Positions 39,005 through 47,388 of a stretch of DNA of 64,000 bases are shown here, piece after piece. The notes under the pieces were generated by a model. The model saw only the letters and a program-made list of their open reading frames with translations. It did no database searches and was not told where the DNA came from. The DNA is from Brenneria rubrifaciens (GTDB taxonomy: Bacteria; Pseudomonadota; Gammaproteobacteria; Enterobacterales; Enterobacteriaceae): NCBI RefSeq assembly GCF_005484945.1, contig NZ_CP034035.1, positions 1,116,001 through 1,180,000 on the forward strand, written 5' to 3'. Position numbers and translations under genes: made by a program. The stretch's first letter is position 1, and every line of letters starts with the position of its first letter.

Positions 39005-39293
39005 CAGTGCTCTCCTGGTTAACTTAATAAGCGGTTACGTCATCTACAATTCGCGGTTGTGCGGGCATTTCTCGTCCCTCCCTGTCTTCAGGTTATCCAG
39101 GTTTCTGTGAGTGGGTTCCGTTGCCGCCATACCGCGCCTTGATAGCGACAGGACTAAAATAAGTATTAGGCGAAATCGCGCTGTCAGCGCGTTTCAGTAC
39201 CGAGTTTAAAACCGGACCTCAGTGTACCTTGTTTTTTTTTATCTTAAAATAAGTGGGTGTTTTATTCAGGTATAAACTTTTTATATGCGATTT

Positions 39294-39315
39294 TTTAGCG
39301 ATTGCTATCACATAA
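39294..39315. promoter_or_regulatory. Possible CRP site in the nag control region
   Basis: TTTAGCGATTGCTATCACATAA has a perfect right half (TCACA) and a degenerate left half (AGCGA for TGTGA) at the correct 6-nt spacing. E. coli has a CRP site in the equivalent region. Confidence 0.45.
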
Positions 39316-39323
39316 TGCTTGGG

Positions 39324-39345
39324 TTTAATTTGCGTTGCGAAATAT
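39324..39345. promoter_or_regulatory. NagC operator-like site upstream of nagE
   Basis: TTTAATTTGCGTTGCGAAATAT has the TTAATTT...GCGAAAT arms and central G/C positions of NagC/Mlc sites, and resembles the E. coli nagE operator as remembered. It lies about 103 nt before the nagE start. Confidence 0.6.
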
Positions 39346-39447
39346 TTTTCTTACACTCCATGCCAAAACCACGCCTCATGGTTTTTCTGGGCAGTGAGCA
39401 AGTTTAACTGGCGGTATTGTTTGCCCCACAGGGGAAGAGAGGGAAAG

Positions 39448-40941
39448 GTGAGTATTCTTAACTATTTACAGAAGGTTGGGCGGGCACTGATGGTGCCTGT
39501 CGCTACGCTGCCTGCCGCCGCCATCCTGATGGGCGTCGGCTACTGGATTGATCCGGTCGGTTGGGGAAGTGAAAACGCGCTGGCGGCTCTGTTTATCAAA
39601 TCAGGCGCAGCCATTATTGAGCATATGGCGGTGCTGTTTGCCGTGGGTGTCGCGTATGGCATGTCAAAGGATAAAGATGGCGCCGCCGCACTAACCGGTT
39701 TTGTCGGCTTTCTGGTGCTGACCACGCTCTGCTCACCCGCGGCAGTGTCTATGATTCAGAAGATCCCGGTCGATCAGGTGCCTGCGGCTTTCGGGAAAAT
39801 TGAAAATCAGTTCATCGGTATTCTGGTCGGGGTTATTTCTGCGGAACTGTATAACCGCTTTAGTCAGGTGGAATTGCCAAAAGCCTTGTCATTCTTCAGC
39901 GGGCGTCGTCTGGTTCCAATTCTTACCTCATTCCTGATGATTGTGGTGGCGTTCATTTTAATGTACGCTTGGCCGATCATCTATAATGCGCTGGTGGCTT
40001 TTGGCGAGAACATTCAGCAATTAGGTTCGATTGGCGCTGGTGTCTATGCGTTCTTCAACCGCTTGTTGATTCCTGTCGGTCTGCACCATGCGCTGAACTC
40101 GGTATTCTGGTTTGACGTGGCCGGGATTAACGACATTCCGAATTTCCTGGCTGGACAACAGTCTATCGACGCCGGTAAAGCGGTTATTGGAATTACCGGA
40201 CGATATCAGGCCGGGTTCTTCCCGATCATGATGTTTGGTCTGCCCGGCGCCGCGTTAGCCATCTATCACTGCGCGCGCCCTGAGAATAAGAGTAAAGTCG
40301 CCGGGATTATGATCGCGGCCGCATTTGCTTCCTTCTTCACCGGGATCACCGAACCGCTTGAGTTTTCATTTATGTTTGTCACGCCGGTGCTGTATTTCCT
40401 CCACGCGCTGCTCACCGGGATTTCGGTTTTCATTGCGGCCAGCATGCATTGGATAGCAGGTTTTGGCTTTAGCGCCGGACTGGTGGATATGATACTGTCA
40501 TCGCGCAACCCGCTGGCAACGCACTGGTATATGCTGATACCGCAAGGGCTGGCGTTCTTCGTGATTTACTATCTGGTATTCCGTTTTACCATCACCCGTT
40601 TCAACCTACTGACGCCGGGGCGTGAACTGTCCGTCACGGGTAGCGAGGCCGATGGAGATATTGTCAATACGGCGTCAGCGGCACCCACGGCCAAAGACAG
40701 CCATCAACTGGCGCGTGGCTACTTGCAGGCGCTTGGCGGCAAAGATAATCTGGTTGGAATTGATGCCTGTATTACGCGTTTGCGTCTGAATGTCGCGGAT
40801 TCCGGCCTGGTTGATGAAGCTCAGGTCAAACGGCTCGGCGCGGCGGGCGTTGTCCGTCTCAATAAGCAGAGCGTCCAGATTGTGGTGGGGACGCAGGCAG
40901 AATCCATCGCTTCCGCGCTGAAGAAAATCAGTCAAGAGTGA
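39448..40941 (+). CDS. nagE: N-acetylglucosamine PTS permease, EIICB (no IIA domain)
   Basis: Inner-membrane PTS transporter. The IIC domain (about residues 1-370, ten or so helices, with FFNRLLIPVGLHHALN and TGITEPLEFSFMF) binds and moves the sugar. The IIB domain ends the protein, with phosphorylated Cys441 in GIDACITRLRL. E. coli NagE (about 648 aa) has an extra C-terminal IIA domain; this protein stops after IIB (497 aa) and must borrow EIIA-glucose (Crr). GTG at 39448 preceded by GAGAGGGAAAG; the frame is open upstream but without similarity. Divergent from nagB. Confidence 0.93.
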   Translation: MSILNYLQKVGRALMVPVATLPAAAILMGVGYWIDPVGWGSENALAALFIKSGAAIIEHMAVLFAVGVAYGMSKDKDGAAALTGFVGFLVLTTLCSPAAVSMIQKIPVDQVPAAFGKIENQFIGILVGVISAELYNRFSQVELPKALSFFSGRRLVPILTSFLMIVVAFILMYAWPIIYNALVAFGENIQQLGSIGAGVYAFFNRLLIPVGLHHALNSVFWFDVAGINDIPNFLAGQQSIDAGKAVIGITGRYQAGFFPIMMFGLPGAALAIYHCARPENKSKVAGIMIAAAFASFFTGITEPLEFSFMFVTPVLYFLHALLTGISVFIAASMHWIAGFGFSAGLVDMILSSRNPLATHWYMLIPQGLAFFVIYYLVFRFTITRFNLLTPGRELSVTGSEADGDIVNTASAAPTAKDSHQLARGYLQALGGKDNLVGIDACITRLRLNVADSGLVDEAQVKRLGAAGVVRLNKQSVQIVVGTQAESIASALKKISQE

Positions 40942-41007
40942 CGCCATTTGGCGCCATGTGAATGGCGGTCCGTTATATTCAGTAGCGTCATATCGGTTAA
41001 ATATGCG

Positions 41008-41037
41008 GGGTGAGATCACTGTCTCACCCTTTTTTTT
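41008..41037 (+). terminator. Rho-independent terminator of nagE
   Basis: GGGTGAGA/TCTCACCC stem with a 6-nt loop and an eight-T run (41030-41037). Confidence 0.92.
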
Positions 41038-41133
41038 CATCATTGATAATTTAATGAAACTAACGGTTGTTTCCAGGCGTAGCTTGTTGGATCATTAACG
41101 GTTATAGGTCGTTTTAGCATTGAGGAATCGAGA

Positions 41134-42792
41134 ATGAGTGAGGCTGAAGCCCGCCCAACTAACTTTATTCGCCAGATTATTGATGAAGATTTGGCATCCG
41201 GTAAGCACGATCGCATTCAGACGCGCTTTCCACCGGAGCCTAATGGTTATCTGCATATCGGGCATGCGAAGTCTATCTGCCTGAACTTTGGTATTGCCCG
41301 TGACTACCAGGGGCAGTGTAATCTGCGTTTTGACGATACCAACCCGGTAAAAGAAGATATTGAATACGTCGAGTCAATCAAACGTGACGTAACATGGTTG
41401 GGTTTTTCATGGAGCGGTGATGTTCGCTATTCTTCCGATTATTTCGATCAACTGCATCTGTATGCGGTTGAGTTGATCAGCAAAGGGTTGGCGTATGTTG
41501 ATGAACTGACGCCGGAGCAGATTCGTGAATACCGTGGATCGCTGACGTCGCCGGGTAAAAATAGCCCTTATCGTGACCGTACCGTACAGGAGAACCTGGA
41601 GCTGTTTGAAAAAATGCGTAACGGGGGTTTTGCCGAAGGAACCGCCTGTCTGCGCGCTAAAATTGATATGGCATCGTCGTTTATCGTGATGCGCGATCCG
41701 GTTCTCTACCGTATCAAGTTTGCTGAGCATCACCAGACCGGTAATAAGTGGTGCATCTACCCGATGTATGACTTTACCCACTGCATTTCCGATGCGCTGG
41801 AGGGGGTGACCCACTCCTTGTGTACGTTGGAGTTTCAGGATAACCGCCGTTTGTATGACTGGGTTCTGGACAACATCACCGTTCCCTGCCATCCGCGTCA
41901 GTATGAGTTTTCTCGTCTGAATCTTGAATATGCCATCATGTCTAAGCGTAAGCTCAATCAACTGGTCGAGGAAAAGATTGTCGAGGGATGGGATGATCCG
42001 CGAATGCCGACCATTTCCGGTTTACGTCGTCGCGGCTATAGCGCCGCGTCTATCCGCGAGTTTTGTGCGCGTATTGGCGTCACCAAGCAGGACAACATTG
42101 TCGAAATGGTGGCGCTGGAATCCTGTATCCGTGACGACCTGAACGAAAATGCACCGCGTGCTATGGCAGTTCTGGAACCGGTGAAACTGATTATCGAAAA
42201 TGTGCCTTCAGACCATGAAGAGTGGGTCATCATGCCGAATCATCCGAACAAACCGGAGATGGGCACGCGCCAGGTGGCGTTCAGCCGTGAGGTTTATATT
42301 GATCGCGCTGACTTTCGTGAAGAAGCCAACAAGCAGTACAAGCGTCTGGTGCTGGGCAAAGAAGTTCGTCTGCGTAACGCTTACGTGGTCAGGGCCGATC
42401 ATATTGAGAAAGACGAGCAGGGCACGATCACGGCCATTTATTGCCGTTACGATCCTGAAACGCTAAGCAAAGATCCGTCAGATGGTCGCAAAGTGAAAGG
42501 GGTTATTCACTGGGTGTCGGCCGCACACGCGCTGCCAGCGGAATTTCGCCTGTACGATCGTCTGTTCAGCGTCGCGAACCCGGCAGCGGCGGATGATTTT
42601 CTGTCCACCATTAACCCGGATTCACTGAAAGTCGTTCACGGTTTTGTTGAAGCAAGTCTGGCGCAGGCTGAAGCCGAAAAAGCCTATCAGTTTGAACGAG
42701 AAGGTTATTTCTGCGCAGATCGCGTTTACTCTCGTGCTGGGCATCTGGTGTTCAACCGTACGGTAGGCTTGCGGGATACTTGGGTTGGCTAA
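41134..42792 (+). CDS. glnS: Glutaminyl-tRNA synthetase GlnS
   Basis: Class Ib synthetase of 552 residues. HIGH motif in [15 protein letters not shown] (about residue 40), KMSKS-equivalent MSKRKLN (about 270), and the C-terminal anticodon-binding beta-barrels. It charges the tRNA-Gln species encoded at 32975-33371. ATG at 41134 with TGAGGAA upstream. Located between nagE and fur; the E. coli chiPQ genes are absent downstream. Confidence 0.98.
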   Translation: MSEAEARPTNFIRQIIDEDLASGKHDRIQTRFPPEPNGYLHIGHAKSICLNFGIARDYQGQCNLRFDDTNPVKEDIEYVESIKRDVTWLGFSWSGDVRYSSDYFDQLHLYAVELISKGLAYVDELTPEQIREYRGSLTSPGKNSPYRDRTVQENLELFEKMRNGGFAEGTACLRAKIDMASSFIVMRDPVLYRIKFAEHHQTGNKWCIYPMYDFTHCISDALEGVTHSLCTLEFQDNRRLYDWVLDNITVPCHPRQYEFSRLNLEYAIMSKRKLNQLVEEKIVEGWDDPRMPTISGLRRRGYSAASIREFCARIGVTKQDNIVEMVALESCIRDDLNENAPRAMAVLEPVKLIIENVPSDHEEWVIMPNHPNKPEMGTRQVAFSREVYIDRADFREEANKQYKRLVLGKEVRLRNAYVVRADHIEKDEQGTITAIYCRYDPETLSKDPSDGRKVKGVIHWVSAAHALPAEFRLYDRLFSVANPAAADDFLSTINPDSLKVVHGFVEASLAQAEAEKAYQFEREGYFCADRVYSRAGHLVFNRTVGLRDTWVG

Positions 42793-42822
42793 CGCCGGGT
42801 AGATTGGTCAGATGAGGTAAAA

Positions 42823-42848
42823 AATAAAACCGCCGCGGCGGTTTTATT
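42823..42848. terminator. Bidirectional terminator between convergent glnS and fur
   Basis: A 26-bp perfect palindrome AATAAAACCGCCG/CGGCGGTTTTATT. The A-rich and T-rich flanks provide a U-tract in both directions, and the genes on each side converge on it. Confidence 0.9.
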
Positions 42849-42861
42849 ATATGCGGTAGAT

Positions 42862-43311
42862 TTATCTTTTTGCGTCGTGCAGGGTTTCGTTTTCACGGCA
42901 ATCCCCGTTACTGCAATGCCCATATAGATACAGACTATGGTTAGTCAGCTTGATGCTGTGTCTTTCAGCGATTTCGCGCTGGCGCCCTTCAATGTATTCA
43001 TCACGAAATTCAATGACTCTGCCGCAATCCAGGCAAATCAGATGGTCATGATGATGTTGTTGGGTCAGTTCAAAAACTGACTTGCCACCTTCAAAGTTAT
43101 GTCGGGTTACAATGCCTGCGTCATCAAACTGATTCAGTACACGGTAGACAGTCGCCAGACCAATCTCTTCGCCCATATCAATCAGTTTTTTATATAAATC
43201 TTCCGCACTGACGTGGTGGCACTCAGGGTCCTGTAGTACTTCCAAAATTTTCAGTCTTGGAAGAGTCACTTTCAGGCCGGCCTTCTTTAATGCGGAATTA
43301 TTGTCAGTCAT
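42862..43311 (-). CDS. fur: Ferric uptake regulator Fur
   Basis: Iron-responsive repressor of 149 residues, ATG at 43311. N-terminal winged helix (LKKAGLKVTLPRLKILEVLQ; ATVYRVLNQFDDAGIVTRH) and C-terminal dimerisation domain with metal ligands in HHHDHLICLDCGRVIEF and HCSNGDCRENE. Expected to control the iron ABC transporter at 1936-5359. In E. coli a leader peptide uof overlaps the fur start; the corresponding frame here is closed by TAA just upstream, so no such leader exists in that form. Confidence 0.98.
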   Translation of the reverse strand: MTDNNSALKKAGLKVTLPRLKILEVLQDPECHHVSAEDLYKKLIDMGEEIGLATVYRVLNQFDDAGIVTRHNFEGGKSVFELTQQHHHDHLICLDCGRVIEFRDEYIEGRQREIAERHSIKLTNHSLYLYGHCSNGDCRENETLHDAKR

Positions 43312-43416
43312 GCGGATTTAGTCCTGTTGCTTACTTATCAATGGAGGCTATCTAGCATCTAGCCTATGACATCGGTCGGCTCAAAAGATAGAGCTCAAAA
43401 GATAGAATAGTGCCTC

Positions 43417-43445
43417 ATTATAGAACCGTGCATTCAAAATGAAAA
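43417..43445 (-). promoter_or_regulatory. Putative fur promoter
   Basis: Minus strand -10 TATAAT (43417-43422) and -35 TTTTCA (43440-43445, 4/6) with a 17-nt spacer, about 100 nt before the fur ATG. Confidence 0.6.
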
Positions 43446-43618
43446 CAATGGAATGTTAACAATATTATCCCTATCTATACTATAGACATTCAACGCAATG
43501 TATTGTTGATAAATGGGGAAATATTTATACACGTACAAAACCGATGGGTATATTGTACAGGTTAATGAAGGGAAGTTAAAAAAATGTGTCAATCATTATA
43601 AAAGGTTTTTCCTATCAA

Positions 43619-43648
43619 TTTGGCTCTGATCAGGGTATCAGAGCCAAA
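43619..43648 (-). terminator. Terminator of fldA
   Basis: 12-bp stem TTTGGCTCTGAT/ATCAGAGCCAAA with a 6-nt loop, 7 nt beyond the fldA stop. Confidence 0.8.
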
Positions 43649-43655
43649 AGCCTCA

Positions 43656-44183
43656 TTAACTGACCAGATCTTTCAGACTCAGCTCTTCACTGATCTGTTT
43701 TACCCAGGCAGAGACGCGATCGTTGGTCAACTCAGGTTGACGATCTTCGTCGATAGCCAAGCCGATGAAATGGTCATCATCAGCCAAGCCTTTGGAGGCT
43801 TCAAAGTAGTACCCTTCTGTTGGCCAGTGGCCGACAATGGTTGCTCCGCGCGGCTCAATAATATCGCGGATAGTCCCCATGGCATCGCAGAAATATTCCG
43901 CATAATCTTCCTGATCGCCACAGCCAAACAGGGCAACCAGTTTGCCCGTGAAATCGATCTCCTCCAGCGTGGGGAAAAAGTCATCCCAGTCGCATTGGGC
44001 TTCACCGTAGTACCAGGTGGGGATACCCAGGAGTAGAATATCGAAAGCCTCAAGGTCTTCTTTACTGCTTTTGGCGATGTCATGAACTTCAGCAACACCG
44101 GCGCCCAGTTGCTGTTGGATCGTCTTGGCAATGTTTTCCGTATTGCCAGTATCACTGCCAAAGAAAATTCCTATCAGTGCCAT
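43656..44183 (-). CDS. fldA: Flavodoxin I (FldA)
   Basis: Long-chain flavodoxin of 175 residues, a low-potential FMN electron carrier for radical-SAM and reductive enzymes such as MiaB, LipA and IspG. FMN phosphate loop GSDTGNTENIA at the N-terminus, the WYYGEAQCDWDDF loop and the FGCGDQEDYAEYFCDAMG segment flanking the flavin are intact. ATG at 44183. Upstream of fur as in E. coli, but separated by a terminator. Confidence 0.97.
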   Translation of the reverse strand: MALIGIFFGSDTGNTENIAKTIQQQLGAGVAEVHDIAKSSKEDLEAFDILLLGIPTWYYGEAQCDWDDFFPTLEEIDFTGKLVALFGCGDQEDYAEYFCDAMGTIRDIIEPRGATIVGHWPTEGYYFEASKGLADDDHFIGLAIDEDRQPELTNDRVSAWVKQISEELSLKDLVS

Positions 44184-44344
44184 GAATTAGATAACCTCTT
44201 GATTCTTAATGATATGATGCCATACCTCATCGACTTATCGGCTCATGATAACAGACACTACCTGCATGAGAAACTCGTATCGGTAAGGATAACTCAATTG
44301 GACAATGTATTTTGCTTTGTCATCATTCATAACCGCAGGAACGG

Positions 44345-44440
44345 ATGCTCTTGATGGAATCAATGAAAGAATGGCTGAGTTCTGAAGAAGTGATACCGAT
44401 TTCATTTGGTCATGTCACGCTCTTCCTGGCCATATCTTGA
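44345..44440 (+). CDS. Possible 31-aa small protein (doubtful)
   Basis: A short frame with ATG at 44345 and AGGA 4-8 nt upstream. The first half is charged (MESMKEWLSSEE from the second Met), the second half hydrophobic (VIPISFGHVTLFLAIS), which could form a membrane-associated tail. I do not recognise it. A random frame of this length is common in such a gap, so this is a low-confidence listing only. Confidence 0.15.
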   Translation: MLLMESMKEWLSSEEVIPISFGHVTLFLAIS

Positions 44441-44744
44441 TATCCTCCATTCCCTTATATTTTGCGGAAAAGAAACATTCAAATTGGTAGCCCTTTTAAA
44501 AATGAACTTTTGTTTATGTGAAAGTGTGTCAAATGTAATGAAGCTGCATTGTTTTACTCTTTATAATGCTAACTCACTTAGCAGATAAATTAAAAAGCTG
44601 ATAAATTTTAAGAAATTTCGTTAGTGTCGGTTTTGGCAAGAAATAATTAGTAGGGTAATTAAGTGTTACAATAAATATCGTATTGCCAGCGTATTAACAT
44701 ACTCAATTCTTGGAGAAAACTCACGGTAAAATATCGAATTCTCC

Positions 44745-44822
44745 AGAATAGTGAGAACGCGTAGGACGTTCCGGTACAAGGCGGGATGCCCGGTTACCCC
44801 GCGGCGCGGTTTTCACTACTCT
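44745..44822. repeat. GC-rich palindromic element (78 bp)
   Basis: Imperfect 14-bp terminal inverted repeats: AGAATAGTGAGAAC (44745-44758) against GTTTTCACTACTCT (44809-44822), 12 of 14 pairing. The interior contains GCGGG/CCCGC and a GCGGCGC hairpin region. It stands out from the AT-rich surroundings. It shares the GTGAGAA core of the repeat at 21777-21881. Probably a second MITE-like or structured-RNA element. Confidence 0.5.
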
Positions 44823-44963
44823 TGAACGAAGCGGGCACTTAAATGTTGATGGTCAGTAAACGGTTTTTGGTATAACTCAATCAGATAAATAGCTTAATTC
44901 ATATAAAACTATGAGATTGTTCACGGAATGGAAAAACAGTCGTCGAAAAGATATATCCAGCTA

Positions 44964-44990
44964 TAAATATTCTCTGAATTTTGTCGATTA
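44964..44990 (+). promoter_or_regulatory. FliA (sigma-28) promoter of the chemoreceptor gene
   Basis: TAAATATT, 11 nt, GTCGATTA, against the flagellar-class-3 consensus TAAAGTTT-N11-GCCGATAA: exact spacing, 12 of 16 positions matched, including TAAA and CGAT. It is 150 nt upstream of the chemoreceptor ATG on the same strand. Confidence 0.75.
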
Positions 44991-45140
44991 ATAGCGTGAT
45001 CCTGTTGGGTTTAATATCGTGAAATTCGGGTGCCGGAGAGAAAAGGCATATTTCGTAGTATGAATTTTCCAGACTCTGTATGTCGAACAACGATAAAAAC
45101 CATCCTTATTATATTTTACCGCCTAGAGTTGGAGTGAGCT

Positions 45141-46811
45141 ATGAGTTCTATAAAGAACATTACCATTAGAACGGCAATGCTGTGGGTGCTGGGCACCTTT
45201 TGCGTGCTGTGGGGAGGCGTGTCGATATATACCATGTTCTCTTTTAAAGAGATGACAACGACATCCAAGACCAGCACTCTGCTGGTGCAGAACATGAACT
45301 TTGTGAATCAGGGGAATGATCAATATTTCCGTATGGTAACGCGTTTGGCCCGATCCGTTGATGCCCGGCGCAGCGGCGACAATACGACGGCGGAGCAGGA
45401 GCAGGCTTCGGCATTGGCGGCCCTTAACACGTTGAAATCGGATTTGGCGACATTCAATACCATCGACCATGCAGGACTGGATGATGAACTGGTCCAGGCG
45501 GTCAGCCGCGACTGGAATGACCTGATTGTTCAGGGCATTGAACCGTTGTATCAAAAAGCTGCTGGAAATATGCTGGATGATTATCAAAATCTGGCCAGAG
45601 ATGGTGTACCGCCATTAAGCCGTAAGTTTGGGGCATCGCTGAGCGCCTTTAATAAAGCCGGCTCAGAAAAGTTTGCTGCCGCAGGTGTTCGTTTTGAGGA
45701 AATCACCTTCATCGGCCAGGTTATTTTGCTGGCGGGGTTGATCATCGGTCTGGTGCTACTGTTTCTGACTGACCGTTATCTGGTGGTCTGTCTGGTGCGT
45801 CCTTTGAATGTTCTGCGCGATCATTTCGGCGTGATTGCCTCGGGCCAACTGGGTAAACCGATTGTTGATTTTAGCCGTAATTGCGTTGGCAGATTGTTCC
45901 CGCTACTGCGCGAAATGCAAGCCAGTTTAGCAAATACTGTCAGCATTATCCGAGGCAGTACGGATTCTATTTATCAGGGGGCGTCGGAAATTGCCGCTGG
46001 CAATAATGATTTGTCATCACGCACGGAACAACAGGCTTCCGCACTGGAAGAAACCGCGGCCAGCATGGAACAATTGACGGCAACGGTGAAGCAGAACGCG
46101 GAAAACGCCAGTCATGCCAGCCAGTTGGCGCTGCAAGCTTCCACAACTGCGAAGAAAGGCGGTGGTATCGTTGAAAATGTGGTGAAAACCATGGCGGAAA
46201 TCTCTGGCAGTTCAAGAAAGATTGCAGAAATCACCACCGTGATTAACGGTATTGCCTTCCAGACCAACATTCTGGCGCTTAACGCCGCGGTAGAGGCGGC
46301 ACGGGCCGGTGAGCAAGGTCGTGGCTTCGCCGTGGTCGCAGGGGAGGTTCGTAGCCTGGCGCAACGCAGCGCGCAAGCCGCGAAAGAAATTGAAGGGTTG
46401 ATCGCCGAATCGGTACGCTGTGTGGATACCGGCTCAAATCTGGTTGAAGATGCCGGTAGCACCATGAATGAAATCGTGCGGGCGGTTACAAACGTAACGG
46501 ATATCATGGGCGAAATCGCCTCCGCTTCGGAAGAACAGAGCAAAGGGATTGCGCAGGTTGGTCAGGCCGTCGCGGAGATGGATAGCGTTACTCAGCAGAA
46601 TGCGGCGTTGGTGGAACAGGCTTCGGCTGCCGCACGGTCGCTTGAGGAGCAGGCTGCGTTGCTCAACCAGACGGTTTCTTTATTCCAGTTGTCCGAGCAG
46701 CATTCACAACCGCAGGTCGCGGCAAAATCAGCGCAGGCGCCCCGGGCCGTCGCTGCTGCGCCTGCCAGGAAAGCGCTGCCGCCTGGCAAGGATAATTGGG
46801 AAAAATTCTGA
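45141..46811 (+). CDS. Methyl-accepting chemotaxis protein (Tar/Tsr class)
   Basis: A transmembrane chemoreceptor of 556 residues. TM1 about 11-32, a periplasmic four-helix TarH-type ligand domain (about 33-188), TM2 about 189-209, a HAMP domain, then the cytoplasmic signalling coiled coil with methylation helices ([21 protein letters not shown]) and the hairpin tip motif EGLIAESV near the conserved [29 protein letters not shown]. It ends in NWEKF, a variant of the NWETF pentapeptide that tethers CheR and CheB. The ligand is not predictable. Inserted between fldA and ybfE, genes adjacent in E. coli. Confidence 0.95.
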   Translation: MSSIKNITIRTAMLWVLGTFCVLWGGVSIYTMFSFKEMTTTSKTSTLLVQNMNFVNQGNDQYFRMVTRLARSVDARRSGDNTTAEQEQASALAALNTLKSDLATFNTIDHAGLDDELVQAVSRDWNDLIVQGIEPLYQKAAGNMLDDYQNLARDGVPPLSRKFGASLSAFNKAGSEKFAAAGVRFEEITFIGQVILLAGLIIGLVLLFLTDRYLVVCLVRPLNVLRDHFGVIASGQLGKPIVDFSRNCVGRLFPLLREMQASLANTVSIIRGSTDSIYQGASEIAAGNNDLSSRTEQQASALEETAASMEQLTATVKQNAENASHASQLALQASTTAKKGGGIVENVVKTMAEISGSSRKIAEITTVINGIAFQTNILALNAAVEAARAGEQGRGFAVVAGEVRSLAQRSAQAAKEIEGLIAESVRCVDTGSNLVEDAGSTMNEIVRAVTNVTDIMGEIASASEEQSKGIAQVGQAVAEMDSVTQQNAALVEQASAAARSLEEQAALLNQTVSLFQLSEQHSQPQVAAKSAQAPRAVAAAPARKALPPGKDNWEKF

Positions 46812-46852
46812 TCCTGATCTTTATCGGTGTCAGGGATGACGCCACACAAACC

Positions 46853-47149
46853 TTAGACATCGCTATCTTGAGAGGTTTGTCCGGCCAACTGAGCCAGCAG
46901 TATTTGCTCAATCAGTTCGCTACGGCTGATATTCTGTTGTTCTGCCAGGCTATTTAGTATATCCACCGCCTCGCTATTGATTTTTAATTCAATACGCCGC
47001 AACCCGCGAACTTTATCGCGCCGCAGTTGGTTGCGCTTGTTGATTCTTAGCTGTTCATCACGTGAAAGCGGGTTGGTTTTCGGGCGACCTGGGCGGCGCT
47101 CATCTGCGAACAGATCCAGCGTGGTGCGATCCGTTTGTTCTTTTGCCAT
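46853..47149 (-). CDS. ybfE: LexA-regulated protein YbfE
   Basis: A 98-residue basic protein: MAKEQTDRTTLDLFADERRP, the basic RPGRPKTNPLSRDEQLRINKRNQLRRDKVRGLRRIEL stretch, and a ribbon-helix-helix-like C-terminus (INSEAVDILNSLAEQQNISRSELIEQIL). The family is SOS-regulated in E. coli; a CopG-like DNA-binding role is suggested by fold only. ATG at 47149 matches the E. coli start; the frame is open upstream but unlike the family. I see no LexA box in the 200 bp upstream. Confidence 0.9.
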   Translation of the reverse strand: MAKEQTDRTTLDLFADERRPGRPKTNPLSRDEQLRINKRNQLRRDKVRGLRRIELKINSEAVDILNSLAEQQNISRSELIEQILLAQLAGQTSQDSDV

Positions 47150-47388
47150 AAGTAGTGATAGTGCAAGGTATTCGGACCAAAACGCGCACATCCTTATTTC
47201 CTTTACCTCTCATCAGGCAGTTGAACCGGCTTGCCTGCATGATGAAATCTACGGATATATAACGCGTGCATTTTGATGATGTGGTTACAATGCTTGTGGC
47301 TTATCAGCCATCCCTCTACTGCGGGCGCCATCATACCCTAGCGGTACTGACGGCGACAACGGATAACTTAGGCCGTTTGCGAGCCTGG

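Larger units (their letters stand above)
39005..39447. promoter_or_regulatory. Divergent nagB/nagE control region
   Basis: 443 bp between two ATG/GTG starts transcribed apart. In E. coli this interval holds two NagC operators that loop, plus a CRP site. Here I find a good NagC-like site near nagE (39324-39345) and a CRP-like site (39294-39315). On the nagB side there is only a half-match, GGCGAAATCGC (39169-39179). It is about 100 bp longer than I would need for a simple divergent promoter pair. Confidence 0.7.
43312..43655. other. fur upstream region
   Basis: 344 bp holding the fur promoter (below), a weak Fur-box-like element at 43451-43469 (11 of 19 positions to the consensus) and, at the far end, the fldA terminator. 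AT-rich, no additional gene seen. Confidence 0.6.
44184..45140. other. 957-bp interval without a recognised gene
   Basis: AT-rich DNA between divergent fldA and the chemoreceptor gene. It includes the fldA promoter region, a 31-codon frame at 44345-44440 with a GGA ribosome-site-like sequence, a GC-rich palindromic element at 44745-44822, and a FliA-type promoter at 44964-44990. A 63-codon minus frame at 44899-45090 overlaps that promoter and is not called. Confidence 0.7.

Noticed and set aside
43451..43469. Fur box at the fur promoter
   Set aside because: Only 11 of 19 consensus positions match; kept as a note within the fur upstream region rather than as a feature.
44700..44830. Possible c-di-GMP (GEMM-I) riboswitch before the chemoreceptor
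   Set aside because: The invariant GCAAA and GACGCAAAGCC blocks are missing; only generic GC-rich hairpins are present.
47150..47270. LexA box upstream of ybfE
   Set aside because: Only CTACGGATATATAACG was found; it lacks the CTG...CAG ends required for a LexA site.
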